From an uncultured Ruminococcus sp. (lineage in GTDB: Bacteria > Bacillota > Clostridia > Oscillospirales > Acutalibacteraceae): 64,000 bases of DNA. Every line of letters begins with the position of its first letter. Position 1 is the first letter of the stretch. Shown piece after piece: positions 41,529 to 50,212 of the stretch. Position numbers and translations under genes: made by a program. Below the pieces are notes generated by a model. The model was given only the letters and a program-made list of their open reading frames with translations. It did no database searches and was not told where the DNA came from. The stretch is from the NCBI GenBank assembly GCA_902802795.1, contig CADCNI010000003.1, positions 1 through 64,000 of the forward strand. The letters run 5' to 3'.

Positions 41529-43106
41529 TCAGTCTTCCACCGTGTCCGCCAGTTCCGCAAAGAACGCGTCAGACAGATGCGGCGCAATAGATGTGTTGTT
41601 GAATGTGGGGCCGTGGTAGTGGACATAATAGGTGCCGATGCCGAACAGCCTTTTAATCAAATCCGTGTTGACCTGCACCTCCTGCACCGCGTCGGTGCGA
41701 ATGCGGTAGACGCGTTTTATCAGACCGCCGCACTGCACGCTCACCACACGCTCGTTCCAGTCAAGGGCCGTGTTGCGATAGGCCAGCACGCCGCTGAGCA
41801 GCCGCACCGCTACGGCGACGACGGACAGCGCCACAGGCAACGCCTTGGGTATTTCCAGCCATGCGCATACCGCGCAGATGCCGGCGCACACCGCCGCCCA
41901 GATCACCACGGGAAGAACTGCGTGAAACAGCAGACCCGCCCGTTTGCGGGGTCGGATGTTCATTTCGGTGACATATTCCGGCAGTATCACGCCCAGCAAT
42001 GCATTGAGCTTGCTTTGTTTGATGATGGGCAGCAGCAGCGCGGTTTCGTCTTTTTCGTCACCGAAGCCCATGCAGACCGCCTCCACCGAACAGCGCCCCA
42101 GCATCTGCTGAAAGAGATTCTGTCTGACGATCAGCGCGTGAATGTTGCGCACCTGCAACGTGTAATTCTTTTCGGTAATGAGTCCGTAGCGCACGATGAC
42201 GCTACGTCCTTCCCGCGCCACGCGGAAGCCGTAAAACCGTATGGAAGCCCACACCATCGTGTAAACGTCCGAGACAATCGCCGTACCCAGATAGACCGCC
42301 GCCAACAGCAGCACGAGGGTAAAGAGATTGTGCTGCGTCACCGTTTCGATCGCATCCTCCGCAAAGGGAAGTACCGCTTCGGCGGTCTGCGCCAGAAGTC
42401 CCTCCGCCAGTTCCGCTACGCACATCACGCCCAGAACGATCATCCAGAAGAGCTTCCACACGCTCGACGAGGTGAGTCCGTAGAGAATAAAATCCCCCGC
42501 GCCCGCGCGAATCACCCAATCCGGTTCCTTGCTGACAATGGGATTTTTTTCCGAACCCAAAGCCGCCTCCGCGTCCGCATCCGCCTCTGCCCGCCGCAGA
42601 ATATAGCCGCGTATCTCGTCGGCTTCGGCGAGGGTAAAGACCAGATTCATCTCCGACTGGTTCTTCTCCTGCGAAGTGGAATAGGCGCCTGTGTCGATCT
42701 TTAACCGGCAGGTTCCCACCAGTCTTTCAAAGAGATTGCGCCCCATGTCGATGGTGTTGATTTTTTCAAACGGTATCGCCACCCGCTTTTTGAGGAATTT
42801 GCCCGTTTCATAAATCAACGTGTTTTCCTCCGCCGATACGAAGGTATAGCGCCAGCGGAACGCGCAGTAAAGCAGCATGAGCGCGCTCACCGCCAGCAGA
42901 ATACCCGCCGCTACCAGAATCATCACGCCCTCAGCGGACACCTCTCCGCCCAAAAAACGCTTGACACGCGAAACAAATTCCTCATCCCGAAGGATAGCGT
43001 CCGCCAGATTCAGGCAAACGGTAATCACCGTGACGACGATGACATAGATGTACCGGGCGAATAATTCAAAAATATGAGTGAAATGACATCTTCTTTTTTC
43101 AAACAT
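41529..43106 (-). CDS. PH-domain membrane protein (YdbT-like)
   Basis: This 525-residue protein has about eight membrane segments and three bacterial pleckstrin-homology (bPH2) units. The pattern is seen in VSAEENTLIYETGKFLKKRVAIPFEKI and RFYGFRVAREGRSVIVRYGL regions. YdbT/YdbS pairs are implicated in membrane stress and resistance to some bacteriocins in Bacillus; the exact function is unresolved. The ATG at 43106 lies 5 bases after the upstream gene's stop with GGGAGGA spaced 9 bases away, so the two are coupled. Confidence 0.8.
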   Translation of the reverse strand: MFEKRRCHFTHIFELFARYIYVIVVTVITVCLNLADAILRDEEFVSRVKRFLGGEVSAEGVMILVAAGILLAVSALMLLYCAFRWRYTFVSAEENTLIYETGKFLKKRVAIPFEKINTIDMGRNLFERLVGTCRLKIDTGAYSTSQEKNQSEMNLVFTLAEADEIRGYILRRAEADADAEAALGSEKNPIVSKEPDWVIRAGAGDFILYGLTSSSVWKLFWMIVLGVMCVAELAEGLLAQTAEAVLPFAEDAIETVTQHNLFTLVLLLAAVYLGTAIVSDVYTMVWASIRFYGFRVAREGRSVIVRYGLITEKNYTLQVRNIHALIVRQNLFQQMLGRCSVEAVCMGFGDEKDETALLLPIIKQSKLNALLGVILPEYVTEMNIRPRKRAGLLFHAVLPVVIWAAVCAGICAVCAWLEIPKALPVALSVVAVAVRLLSGVLAYRNTALDWNERVVSVQCGGLIKRVYRIRTDAVQEVQVNTDLIKRLFGIGTYYVHYHGPTFNNTSIAPHLSDAFFAELADTVED

Positions 43107-43111
43107 GTCCG

Positions 43112-43627
43112 TCACTCCTCCCGGCCGTCCGCAGCCGCCGCGTCCAGCGCCTGCCCCGCTTTGACATTCACGCGCTTTTGCAGCCGCGAACAGATTTCCT
43201 CCGCCACTGCCGTGTTTAACTCCTGTATCTCCATCACGTCGCCCGCCGTGTGAATCTGCACGGTGGAAAGCCGGAAGGGTCGCTGCAGCACGCCCTGCGT
43301 CACCGCGACATGCTGGATGCGGGAAATGGGAATGACGGTGTGCGTCTTGTAAAAGATACCCTTTTTGATTTCAATACGGTCGGGCGCAATGAGATATTGC
43401 CACTGGATATACTCGATGGGCGGATAGAGAAAAATCTGCAGCACCTGCTGCACCACCAGCACGCCCGCCACGATCCAGCCGACGACCGTTCCGGCGCCGT
43501 CCTCCGCTATCGACGCGCCGAAGAACACCGCCAGCGCCGCCAAAGGCAGCACCACAAAGATCAGCGCCATGATGCGGGAAAACCGCCATTTGGTTTTCGC
43601 CTTTTTGTCTACTCTCTGAAATTCCAT
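43112..43627 (-). CDS. PH-domain membrane protein (YdbS-like)
   Basis: This 171-residue protein has two membrane segments (about 18-65) and one bPH2 domain with IEIKKGIFYKTHTVIPISRIQHVAVTQG and PFRLSTVQIHTAG. It pairs with the YdbT-like protein downstream, as in Bacillus. AAAGGGGA precedes the ATG. Confidence 0.85.
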   Translation of the reverse strand: MEFQRVDKKAKTKWRFSRIMALIFVVLPLAALAVFFGASIAEDGAGTVVGWIVAGVLVVQQVLQIFLYPPIEYIQWQYLIAPDRIEIKKGIFYKTHTVIPISRIQHVAVTQGVLQRPFRLSTVQIHTAGDVMEIQELNTAVAEEICSRLQKRVNVKAGQALDAAAADGREE

Positions 43628-43659
43628 GAAAATTCCCCTTTCTTTCGATCAATCAGAAT

Positions 43660-44319
43660 TTATTCCTTTGGCCATTCCCATTGGTAATGCCATTGTGCTT
43701 TGATGAGTCCGACATTAAAACCCGTATCGGCCCATTCGATTTTTTCCCGGTCTTCTTCATCCCCCTCATAAAAAACGTCTTTTGGGGATGTGAAGACAAA
43801 CGCCTTGAATCCGATAGATTGCAAACTTCTGGGCAAATAGATCGTTTTCAGATTTTTGGCGCATGACACCCCGTATTCACGGATGGTTTGGCATTGATGT
43901 GACAGAATCAGCGTTTCGATAAACGGATTGCAGAGAGCGGAATCCATAATACACTCTACCGAATCCGGCACACGGAAAACCTTTTGCCGATATTGAAGAG
44001 GCATACGGATGAGTTGCTTTCCGTCCTTGGAATACAGGCCGCCCTGCCACAGACGGAAAGACGGATGATCGTCCTCCACGACGAAAGAAGACAGGTGAAC
44101 CATTCTGTCAAACAGATCCGCGTCCAATCCCAATACGGGTTTGCCGTTGATGGTGTTGGATATGTACAATTCCGTCGCGTCACAACCGTTATATCCTTGA
44201 TACACTTGCGTCCATAACCCGCCGCACAGGGTATATCCGTCGTCTTCCTCATCATAATAAAAATGAACCTTGCCGCCGTCTGTCACATAAAACGGATCGT
44301 TGGTAGCGATATCTTTCAT
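43660..44319 (-). CDS. BspA-type leucine-rich repeat protein
   Basis: This 219-residue protein contains LRR_5-type repeats: FRVPDSVECIMDSALC, LKTIYLPRSLQSIGFKAFVF. It has an acidic N-terminal strand region (YYDEEDDGYTLCGGLW) and no signal peptide, so it is probably cytoplasmic. The ATG at 44319 lies about 13 bases after the predicted transcription start; the longer frame would run through the promoter itself. Function unknown. Confidence 0.65.
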   Translation of the reverse strand: MKDIATNDPFYVTDGGKVHFYYDEEDDGYTLCGGLWTQVYQGYNGCDATELYISNTINGKPVLGLDADLFDRMVHLSSFVVEDDHPSFRLWQGGLYSKDGKQLIRMPLQYRQKVFRVPDSVECIMDSALCNPFIETLILSHQCQTIREYGVSCAKNLKTIYLPRSLQSIGFKAFVFTSPKDVFYEGDEEDREKIEWADTGFNVGLIKAQWHYQWEWPKE

Positions 44320-44338
44320 GTCCGTTCCACCCTTTTTC

Positions 44339-44367
44339 ATTATGCAATGATAAAAAGAAAATGTCAA
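44339..44367 (-). promoter_or_regulatory. Promoter of the LRR gene
   Basis: On the minus strand TTGACA (44362-44367) and CATAAT (44339-44344) are 17 bp apart. It supports the short start of the LRR gene. Confidence 0.6.
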
Positions 44368-44434
44368 TCCTTTTTCCGTGTTTGACAAAAAAACAATAAA
44401 ATACCGATAAAGGGTTCCCGAAACAAAGGTAAAG

Positions 44435-44443
44435 TGGTATAAT
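44435..44443 (+). promoter_or_regulatory. Extended -10 promoter of the pseudouridine synthase gene
   Basis: TGGTATAAT is an extended -10 with no good -35. It is divergent from the LRR promoter. An earlier TTGACA at 44382-44387 has no matching -10 at a normal distance. Confidence 0.45.
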
Positions 44444-44477
44444 CAAAGCATAAATATGCCAAAGGAACATCACGCCT

Positions 44478-45377
44478 ATGCCACAACTCACCTTTACTGT
44501 CCCCGCCGAGAATGACGGGATATCGGTTTACAATTTCCTCCGCGCCAAATGCGGCGTGTCCTACCGTCTGATTAAAAAACTCAAGCGCGTACCGATGGGA
44601 CTCACCGCTAACGGCGCACATATCCGCACCATCGACCCGCTCCACGGCGGAGACATTGTCGCGCTCAACATTCCAGAGGATGACAACCCCACGCTGCCCA
44701 ACGCCTTGCCCATCGACATCGTGTATGAGGATGAACACATCGCCGTCATCAACAAATCCTTCGGCATGCCGGTGCATCCCGCGCGGGAACACGTCACCGA
44801 CACGCTCGCCAACGCTTTCTCCGCGCATCTCATTGCCAACGGTGAACCGAACGCCGCCTTCCGCGTTATCAACCGCCTTGACCGCGACACCAGCGGACTG
44901 GTGCTGACCGCCAAAAACAGCCACGCCGCTTCGCTCCTGCACGGCCACACCGACAAAATCTACTACGCCGTCTGTGAGGGAACGCTTCACGGCAGCGGCA
45001 CCGTCGACGCGCCCATCCGCATTATGGAGGGACACGGCATTCAGCGTGAAGTGGGAGAAGGCGGCATTCGCGCCGTCACCCATTGGACAGCGTTGCGCAA
45101 CATGACGGTTCTCGCTCCGAGCGGCAGGACATACGACCTAACGCTGCTGGAAATCCATCTCGAAACCGGACGCACTCACCAGATCCGCGTGCATTTTTCC
45201 TCCCTCGGCATGCCCCTCGCGGGCGACGATATGTATGGCGGCTCCCGCGAACTCATCACCCGTCAGGCGCTCCACTGCGGACAGCTCAACTTCCGCCACC
45301 CCGCCACAGGTCAGCCGATGGAATTCCAAATTACCCTCCCGGAAGACATGGCGCGCCTGACGGCACTAAAAGAATAG
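44478..45377 (+). CDS. RluA-family pseudouridine synthase
   Basis: This 299-residue protein has an N-terminal S4-like region and the RluA catalytic domain with INRLDRDTSGLVL (catalytic Asp) and ETGRTHQIRVHFSSLGMPLAGD. It isomerises uridine in rRNA or tRNA; the target cannot be read. Start ATG at 44478. There is no terminator beyond its stop; the gap 45378-45447 holds an AAAGAATA/GTGAATAA repeat and is otherwise empty. Confidence 0.9.
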   Translation: MPQLTFTVPAENDGISVYNFLRAKCGVSYRLIKKLKRVPMGLTANGAHIRTIDPLHGGDIVALNIPEDDNPTLPNALPIDIVYEDEHIAVINKSFGMPVHPAREHVTDTLANAFSAHLIANGEPNAAFRVINRLDRDTSGLVLTAKNSHAASLLHGHTDKIYYAVCEGTLHGSGTVDAPIRIMEGHGIQREVGEGGIRAVTHWTALRNMTVLAPSGRTYDLTLLEIHLETGRTHQIRVHFSSLGMPLAGDDMYGGSRELITRQALHCGQLNFRHPATGQPMEFQITLPEDMARLTALKE

Positions 45378-45447
45378 AGAATAAAGAATAGTGAATAATG
45401 AGGATAAAATTGAAGCGCACTGGGCTAATTTCTCATTCCGCATTTGT

Positions 45448-46938
45448 TCACCATGTGATGCGGGTTTCGGGGGCGCGCGGGTCGATCAGACAGATATCGT
45501 TTGCCTGCACCAGATAATATCCGTTGACGACGCTGCCGCTGTCGGTGACGCACGCGCCGTCTATTTTCCATTCGTATGCCGCCGCGCCGCCCAGCAATCT
45601 GGTGATTGTAATGCAGTAAATTTCGTCGTTCAGTTCAAAATCGTCCGATGATTTTTTGATTTCCGCCACGCCCTCGAAGCGGATGATACCGTTGGGGATA
45701 TCTTTTTCATGCAGACGTTCCCAGATGTTTTCCAGCTTGTGAGGGTTCTTCGAGATGCCGCAGGCAGTGCGTGAAAGCAAATTGATATGCAGCGTGAGGG
45801 ACAGGTTTTCGCGGCTGGGTTCGATAGCCGTGATATATCTGTCCTCATAATCCAGCAGGTTGATCAGCCGCGTGACGTTCATGAGATGCTCGACCTGCGC
45901 CGCCGTGACCAAGCCGGAGCGAATGGCGCTGTTGGTGACGGCAATGACCTCGCTTTCATCGAAATCCGCAAGACAGGCGGGGCGTTCCTTGGCGCTTTCC
46001 CTGTCATAGGCACTCCATACGGTGAAGAATATCGCGCCGATGATCGCCTCCCACGCGTATTTCACGGAGGAATGTGTTGTCAACCCCCGCGGCAGCGAGG
46101 CGGACAGATCGGGAAGGTCCGTGCCGATGGCATGATACAGATCGTCTCCCGACAGCGGCTCGCCATCCACCCATCTGTGGCACTGGCGAAGCGCCGCGCG
46201 GACAAGGTCATACTTTTCGTCGTGCGGACCGATTCCCGCGAGCAGACCTTCCGCGATTGCCAGCAGAAACTCCGCTTTGACCCGGTTTGTCCATTCAAGG
46301 ATATTCTGCGCCGAGTCGGGGCAGTCAATTTCCTGAAGCTGTTTCCGTGCGGTTTGTCCGATTGTCGAATGCGCGCGAGCTTCCGCCGTCTGCTGTAAAA
46401 CGGTTCTTTTGAGCAATATATGATCGCGGAATAACGACACCAAATCCAGCGCAAATGCGTTGTTGCTTTCCAATGCGCGTGGATTCATGAGATCGGCGCG
46501 GTAGACTTCCCAGCCCGCCAAAACCGCATCGCGACAGGCGTTGGACAGCGGCAGCAAAGTCCCGCCTTTTTTCGGAATGTAATAGACAAATGGTTGCGTC
46601 ACGATGTCGCATTCCACCATCGCGCCGCAGCCGTGAAAGCTGCCCTCCACGATTTGGTAGAGCAGATCATAGATGGCCTCGCAGGGCAGATTGGCGGCAG
46701 CGCGCCGCCGCAGCAGCTCGATGAGAAACGGCGTTATATAAAACGCGCTCTCATACAGAATCCCTTGTATCACAATGCGGTTGTCAAACCACGCATACGC
46801 CTGCTCCCTCTCATCGGGATCGTCGGCAGCAAACTTCGCAAAGTCCCGGGTGACGTTTGTGTAATCTATGCCCGGCGGAATGTCTGCCCAGTTGATCTTG
46901 CTCATTTCCCGGAGAATATCGTTGCTATCATTATTCAT
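45448..46938 (-). CDS. Unknown protein A of a three-gene immunity-like cluster
   Basis: This 496-residue cytoplasmic protein has an N-terminal region (about 20-100) resembling a HEAT-like repeat family: DPDEREQAYAWFDNRIVIQG, then ILYESAFYITPFLIELLRRR. Next come VTQPFVYYIPKKGG and RDAVLAGWEVYRADLMNP, and a long C-terminal extension of about 140 residues. It is clearly paralogous to the gene at 47596-48666 (same motifs, lower identity). HEAT-like proteins of this kind are frequent among immunity proteins of polymorphic toxins; the role here is inferred only. GGGGG precedes the ATG by 7 bases. Confidence 0.5.
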   Translation of the reverse strand: MNNDSNDILREMSKINWADIPPGIDYTNVTRDFAKFAADDPDEREQAYAWFDNRIVIQGILYESAFYITPFLIELLRRRAAANLPCEAIYDLLYQIVEGSFHGCGAMVECDIVTQPFVYYIPKKGGTLLPLSNACRDAVLAGWEVYRADLMNPRALESNNAFALDLVSLFRDHILLKRTVLQQTAEARAHSTIGQTARKQLQEIDCPDSAQNILEWTNRVKAEFLLAIAEGLLAGIGPHDEKYDLVRAALRQCHRWVDGEPLSGDDLYHAIGTDLPDLSASLPRGLTTHSSVKYAWEAIIGAIFFTVWSAYDRESAKERPACLADFDESEVIAVTNSAIRSGLVTAAQVEHLMNVTRLINLLDYEDRYITAIEPSRENLSLTLHINLLSRTACGISKNPHKLENIWERLHEKDIPNGIIRFEGVAEIKKSSDDFELNDEIYCITITRLLGGAAAYEWKIDGACVTDSGSVVNGYYLVQANDICLIDPRAPETRITW

Positions 46939-46965
46939 AGAATACCCCCACTTTTGATGCGCTTT

Positions 46966-47565
46966 TCAGAACGTAAACAAAAGTCCCATCCCTTGCTTTT
47001 GCGCCTCCTCATAAAGACCGCACAGGTCGTCATACGCGTCGGTCAGTTCATCCCAATCGCATTCATAAAGCGAATCTTCCGAAAGATCGTCCTCTGTAAT
47101 ACCGTCCAGCCGTTCGGGATGATTCGTGAGCAGCGTCAGCCTTTCGGCGATTTGATCCGCCTCCACCACGCCAAGCCCCATTGCGCCGGGGTCGATGGTC
47201 ACGCCTTCACAGACAAGCGCCTGTCCCAATACGAAACTGTCCGGTGCATCGCTGACGCCCAGCACGCAGATGATGTCGATAACGCTTTCCCACGCGTACG
47301 AAAGCCCCTCGTCGGCGCTGCTGTCATAGCACGCGGTCAGCAGGAAATCCGCGTATTCCTGCAAACCGCCGTCTTCCCGTTCGTCGTGCCAATCTTCGTC
47401 AAGCGGCTCCCCCGTGTAAGGCGAGGTCAATTCCGACAAATGCGCCGTGATGTACGTTTCCGCCGCGTCGCTGCTCTGCGTGCGGATACATTCCCGCAGG
47501 ACCGGCTCGATATCACGGTGATACTTTTTCGTGTCAAACAAAAACGCTTTGTGTTCCATACTCAT
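46966..47565 (-). CDS. DUF1877-like protein B of the cluster
   Basis: This 199-residue acidic protein shows the DUF1877 (YfbM) pattern in its C-terminal half: YAWESVIDIICVLG, GLGVVEADQIAERLTLL, and DDLCGLYEEAQKQGMGLLF. The N-terminal part (about 1-65) is unlike that family. DUF1877 proteins occur among immunity-like genes; function unknown. It lies between the two paralogues with gaps of about 30 bases, so all three genes probably form one operon. Confidence 0.55.
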   Translation of the reverse strand: MSMEHKAFLFDTKKYHRDIEPVLRECIRTQSSDAAETYITAHLSELTSPYTGEPLDEDWHDEREDGGLQEYADFLLTACYDSSADEGLSYAWESVIDIICVLGVSDAPDSFVLGQALVCEGVTIDPGAMGLGVVEADQIAERLTLLTNHPERLDGITEDDLSEDSLYECDWDELTDAYDDLCGLYEEAQKQGMGLLFTF

Positions 47566-47595
47566 AATGAAACCATCCTCCTGTTTAATATTATC

Positions 47596-48666
47596 CTATT
47601 TCAGCATAAATTCAATCTCGTCCCGCGTGAGAAAGTCGCTCTCGATGGCTTCGTCCATTACGGTGAAGAACAACTGTCCGTCAATTCCGCGCAGCATAGG
47701 CGGCAAAGCGGCGGCATTTTCCATGCGGTACGCCGTCCACGCGATATAGGCAACCGCGTCGGCCAGCAGTCGCCACAACTGCCTTGCTTCGGGACTTTCC
47801 CCGCTGCGGGCGAATGCTTCAAAATTGCTGCCGTCCTCGCTGTCGATCAGGCGGTAGAGCGTGTCGGCGCTCACGGTTTTCAAAAAGCCCATATGCCATG
47901 TGCGGCATTGGTTCATCGCGTTCAGGGCGAATTCATAGGACGCGCCCCGCTGTCCGCTGCGTACCAGCGCCTTCTCCGCCACGGCGAGAAGAAGACCCGC
48001 CTTGGTTTTGTCGTCGCACCCCGTCAGCGACTTCCGGTTTGCGTTTTTTTCGCGGCTGACATATTCCGACAGGCATTCCCGGGCGAACTGACCTGCTTCG
48101 CTGTCCGGCTCCTTGTCGGCAATCTCCCACATGACGGTCTGTGCCGCCACACTGCCCCCGCTTGCCATATCCATGACCGTCAGCGCGTCACAGCGGAGAA
48201 AACCCGGAGCGGCGGGATTCAGCGCGTCGGCGCGGTAGAGTTCCCACCCCGCCGTCACGGCTTCCCGGCAGACTTGATTGAGGGAGCGCAGCCTGCCGCC
48301 GCGCTTCGGCAGGTAATACACAAACGGACGCGTGACCACCTCAAATTCCACCGTATCCAAAGGGCTGCCGTACCCGCCCGCGATTTCGATGAGAAGGTCG
48401 TACAGCTCCTCCCGCTCCGTCTGCCGCGCGTCGGTTTGCCGCAGCCATTCGAGTACAAAAGGAATCACATAAAACGCGCCTTCATAGAGCGTGCGCTGCA
48501 CCACCACATGATTGTCAAGACACCAATAGGCCTCCTGCCGCACCCGCGGGTCGGGGTCGGTGATATGCGCCAGTCCGCGGAGCACATCGTCACAGCCGCC
48601 CCAGCCGGAGCAAAGCCTCGACCAGTCGATTTTACTCGCTTCTTCCAAAACAACACGGTCACTCAT
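47596..48666 (-). CDS. Unknown protein C of the cluster, paralogue of A
   Basis: This 356-residue protein shares with protein A the N-terminal HEAT-like segment (DPDPRVRQEAYWCLDNHVVVQ, TLYEGAFYVIPFVLEWLR), VTRPFVYYLPKRGG and REAVTAGWELYRADALNP. It lacks A's C-terminal extension. Function unknown. It is the first gene in the cluster; AAAGGGGG precedes the ATG. I saw no toxin in the window that it would protect against. Confidence 0.5.
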   Translation of the reverse strand: MSDRVVLEEASKIDWSRLCSGWGGCDDVLRGLAHITDPDPRVRQEAYWCLDNHVVVQRTLYEGAFYVIPFVLEWLRQTDARQTEREELYDLLIEIAGGYGSPLDTVEFEVVTRPFVYYLPKRGGRLRSLNQVCREAVTAGWELYRADALNPAAPGFLRCDALTVMDMASGGSVAAQTVMWEIADKEPDSEAGQFARECLSEYVSREKNANRKSLTGCDDKTKAGLLLAVAEKALVRSGQRGASYEFALNAMNQCRTWHMGFLKTVSADTLYRLIDSEDGSNFEAFARSGESPEARQLWRLLADAVAYIAWTAYRMENAAALPPMLRGIDGQLFFTVMDEAIESDFLTRDEIEFMLK

Positions 48667-48764
48667 GAGGGAACCCCCTTTCTTTTATCAGTTACTATTA
48701 TAAGCCATCTTTGCCGATTTTTTCTCAACAGATTGTGAATTTGACAAAAAAATATCGAAATCCA

Positions 48765-48792
48765 TTGCTATTTTTGATTTTTGCGGTATAAT
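48765..48792 (+). promoter_or_regulatory. Promoter of the Mrp ATPase gene
   Basis: TTGCTA (48765-48770) and TATAAT (48787-48792) are 16 bp apart, 36 bases before the ATG. Confidence 0.6.
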
Positions 48793-48828
48793 AGTAACAA
48801 ATACATCTGGTAAGGAGTTTTTTGATTT

Positions 48829-49662
48829 ATGAGCGAATGTACACATGATTGCAGTTCCTGTTCCGTGGACTGCTCCAGCCGTCAGCCCTCGAAGGAGGAT
48901 TTTCTGGAAAAGCTCAACGATATGAGCAGCGTCAAGAAGGTCATCGGCGTGGTCAGCGGCAAAGGCGGCGTCGGCAAATCCCTTGTCACCTCGCTTCTCG
49001 CGGTCACTTTCAACCGTCGCGGCTTTCAGACCGCCATTCTTGACGCGGACGTAACGGGTCCCTCCATTCCCAAGGCGTTCGGCGTGAAGGAAAAGGCAAA
49101 GGGCATGGAGGATTATCTCATTCCCGCCGTGACCAAGACGGGCATCCAGATGATGTCGGTCAACCTGCTGCTCGACAACGAAACCGATCCGGTCGTCTGG
49201 AGAGGTCCTGTCATCGCGGGCGCGGTCAAGCAGTTCTGGACGGACGTGATCTGGAAGGACGTGGACTATATGTTTGTGGATATGCCTCCCGGAACGGGCG
49301 ACGTGCCGCTGACGGTGTTCCAGTCCATTCCGCTCGACGGCATTGTGATCGTCACCTCTCCGCAGGAACTGGTTTCCATGATCGTGGCGAAGGCGGTCAA
49401 TATGGCCAAGCTGATGGACATTCCGATTCTCGGCATTGTGGAGAACATGAGCTATGTGGCATGTCCCGACTGCGGCAGAAAGATCAGCGTATTCGGTGAG
49501 AGCAAGACCGAAGCGGTCGCCGCCGAATTCGGTCTGAAGGTGCTGACCAAGCTGCCCATCGACCCGGTGCTTGCGAACAACTGCGACAACGGTCTGATCG
49601 AACTCTTTGAGGGCGACTATATGGAAGAAGCCGCGGACGAAATCGAAAAAGCGGTCAACTGA
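48829..49662 (+). CDS. Mrp/ApbC (NBP35-like) iron-sulphur cluster carrier ATPase
   Basis: This 277-residue P-loop protein has a Cys-rich N-terminus (CTHDCSSCSVDC) and the deviant Walker A GKGGVGKS. It also has FVDMPPGTGDVPLTV and a CPDCG pair near residue 210 that can hold a bridging 4Fe-4S cluster in a dimer. The family assembles or transfers Fe-S clusters; the Cys-rich start resembles NBP35 ferredoxin-like ends. The ATG follows AAGGAG. Confidence 0.9.
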   Translation: MSECTHDCSSCSVDCSSRQPSKEDFLEKLNDMSSVKKVIGVVSGKGGVGKSLVTSLLAVTFNRRGFQTAILDADVTGPSIPKAFGVKEKAKGMEDYLIPAVTKTGIQMMSVNLLLDNETDPVVWRGPVIAGAVKQFWTDVIWKDVDYMFVDMPPGTGDVPLTVFQSIPLDGIVIVTSPQELVSMIVAKAVNMAKLMDIPILGIVENMSYVACPDCGRKISVFGESKTEAVAAEFGLKVLTKLPIDPVLANNCDNGLIELFEGDYMEEAADEIEKAVN

Positions 49663-49699
49663 TAAACCTGAACCATCGTCACAGCCTGTTTTCCATAAC

Positions 49700-49946
49700 T
49701 ATAAATGAGCATGATTGGTAAAACGTACCAAATGTAGGGGACGGCCTCCCTGGAGAAAAAACGTCCCGGCAGAACGCACTTGAAGATTAGGTGCATTGAG
49801 GCGAATACGAATAACGTACCGCATATAAATGTCCTATTTTGCGATAGAATTCAGCCGTATTGCATCGGGACGTCGAGGACGCCGTCCCCAACATGGCGCG
49901 ATTGTCCATTGCCCTTTGTACAATATAACGAATATGCTCATTTATA
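49700..49946. repeat. Palindromic intergenic element of about 250 bp
   Basis: TATAAATGAGCAT (49700-49712) is exactly inverted at 49934-49946, GGGGACGGC (49737-49745) is inverted at 49881-49889, and flanking bases extend the match. Internal GGGACGTC/GACG motifs add more symmetry. No gene is seen in 49663-50240. Confidence 0.6.
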
Positions 49947-49990
49947 ATTCCATAAAACAAAATCCGACGATAAAGTGACATTACCACAAA

Positions 49991-50142
49991 AAATCCCGAC
50001 TTGCAGGTGGGTCACAACTGAGTGGGAAGTGACGTGTTTGCGTTATGAGAGTTGCTTGAAACCAGCTTTTTGGGAAATCAAAAACGACGATTATTGCCCC
50101 GTAAACGCGATGTTTTTATGACCCGTGTGTAAGTCGGGATTT
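49991..50142. repeat. Palindromic intergenic element of about 150 bp
   Basis: AAATCCCGACTTGCAGGTGG (49991-50010) and its continuation GTCA are inverted, with a few mismatches, at 50119-50142. Both ends are flanked by CCACAAAA. The interior has no ORF. Confidence 0.6.
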
Positions 50143-50149
50143 TTGCCAC

Positions 50150-50208
50150 AAAAAACGACGGTCAGCCTGCTTTGCGCATTGGAAGCAGCACGCTGAACCG
50201 TCGTTTTT
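50150..50208. terminator. Bidirectional terminator-like hairpin next to the IS element
   Basis: AAAACGACGGTCAGC and GCTGAACCGTCGTTTTT pair, with an inner CTGCTT/AAGCAG stem. The T-run reads on both strands. It lies 5 bases outside the IS630 end. Confidence 0.65.
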
Positions 50209-50212
50209 ATTA

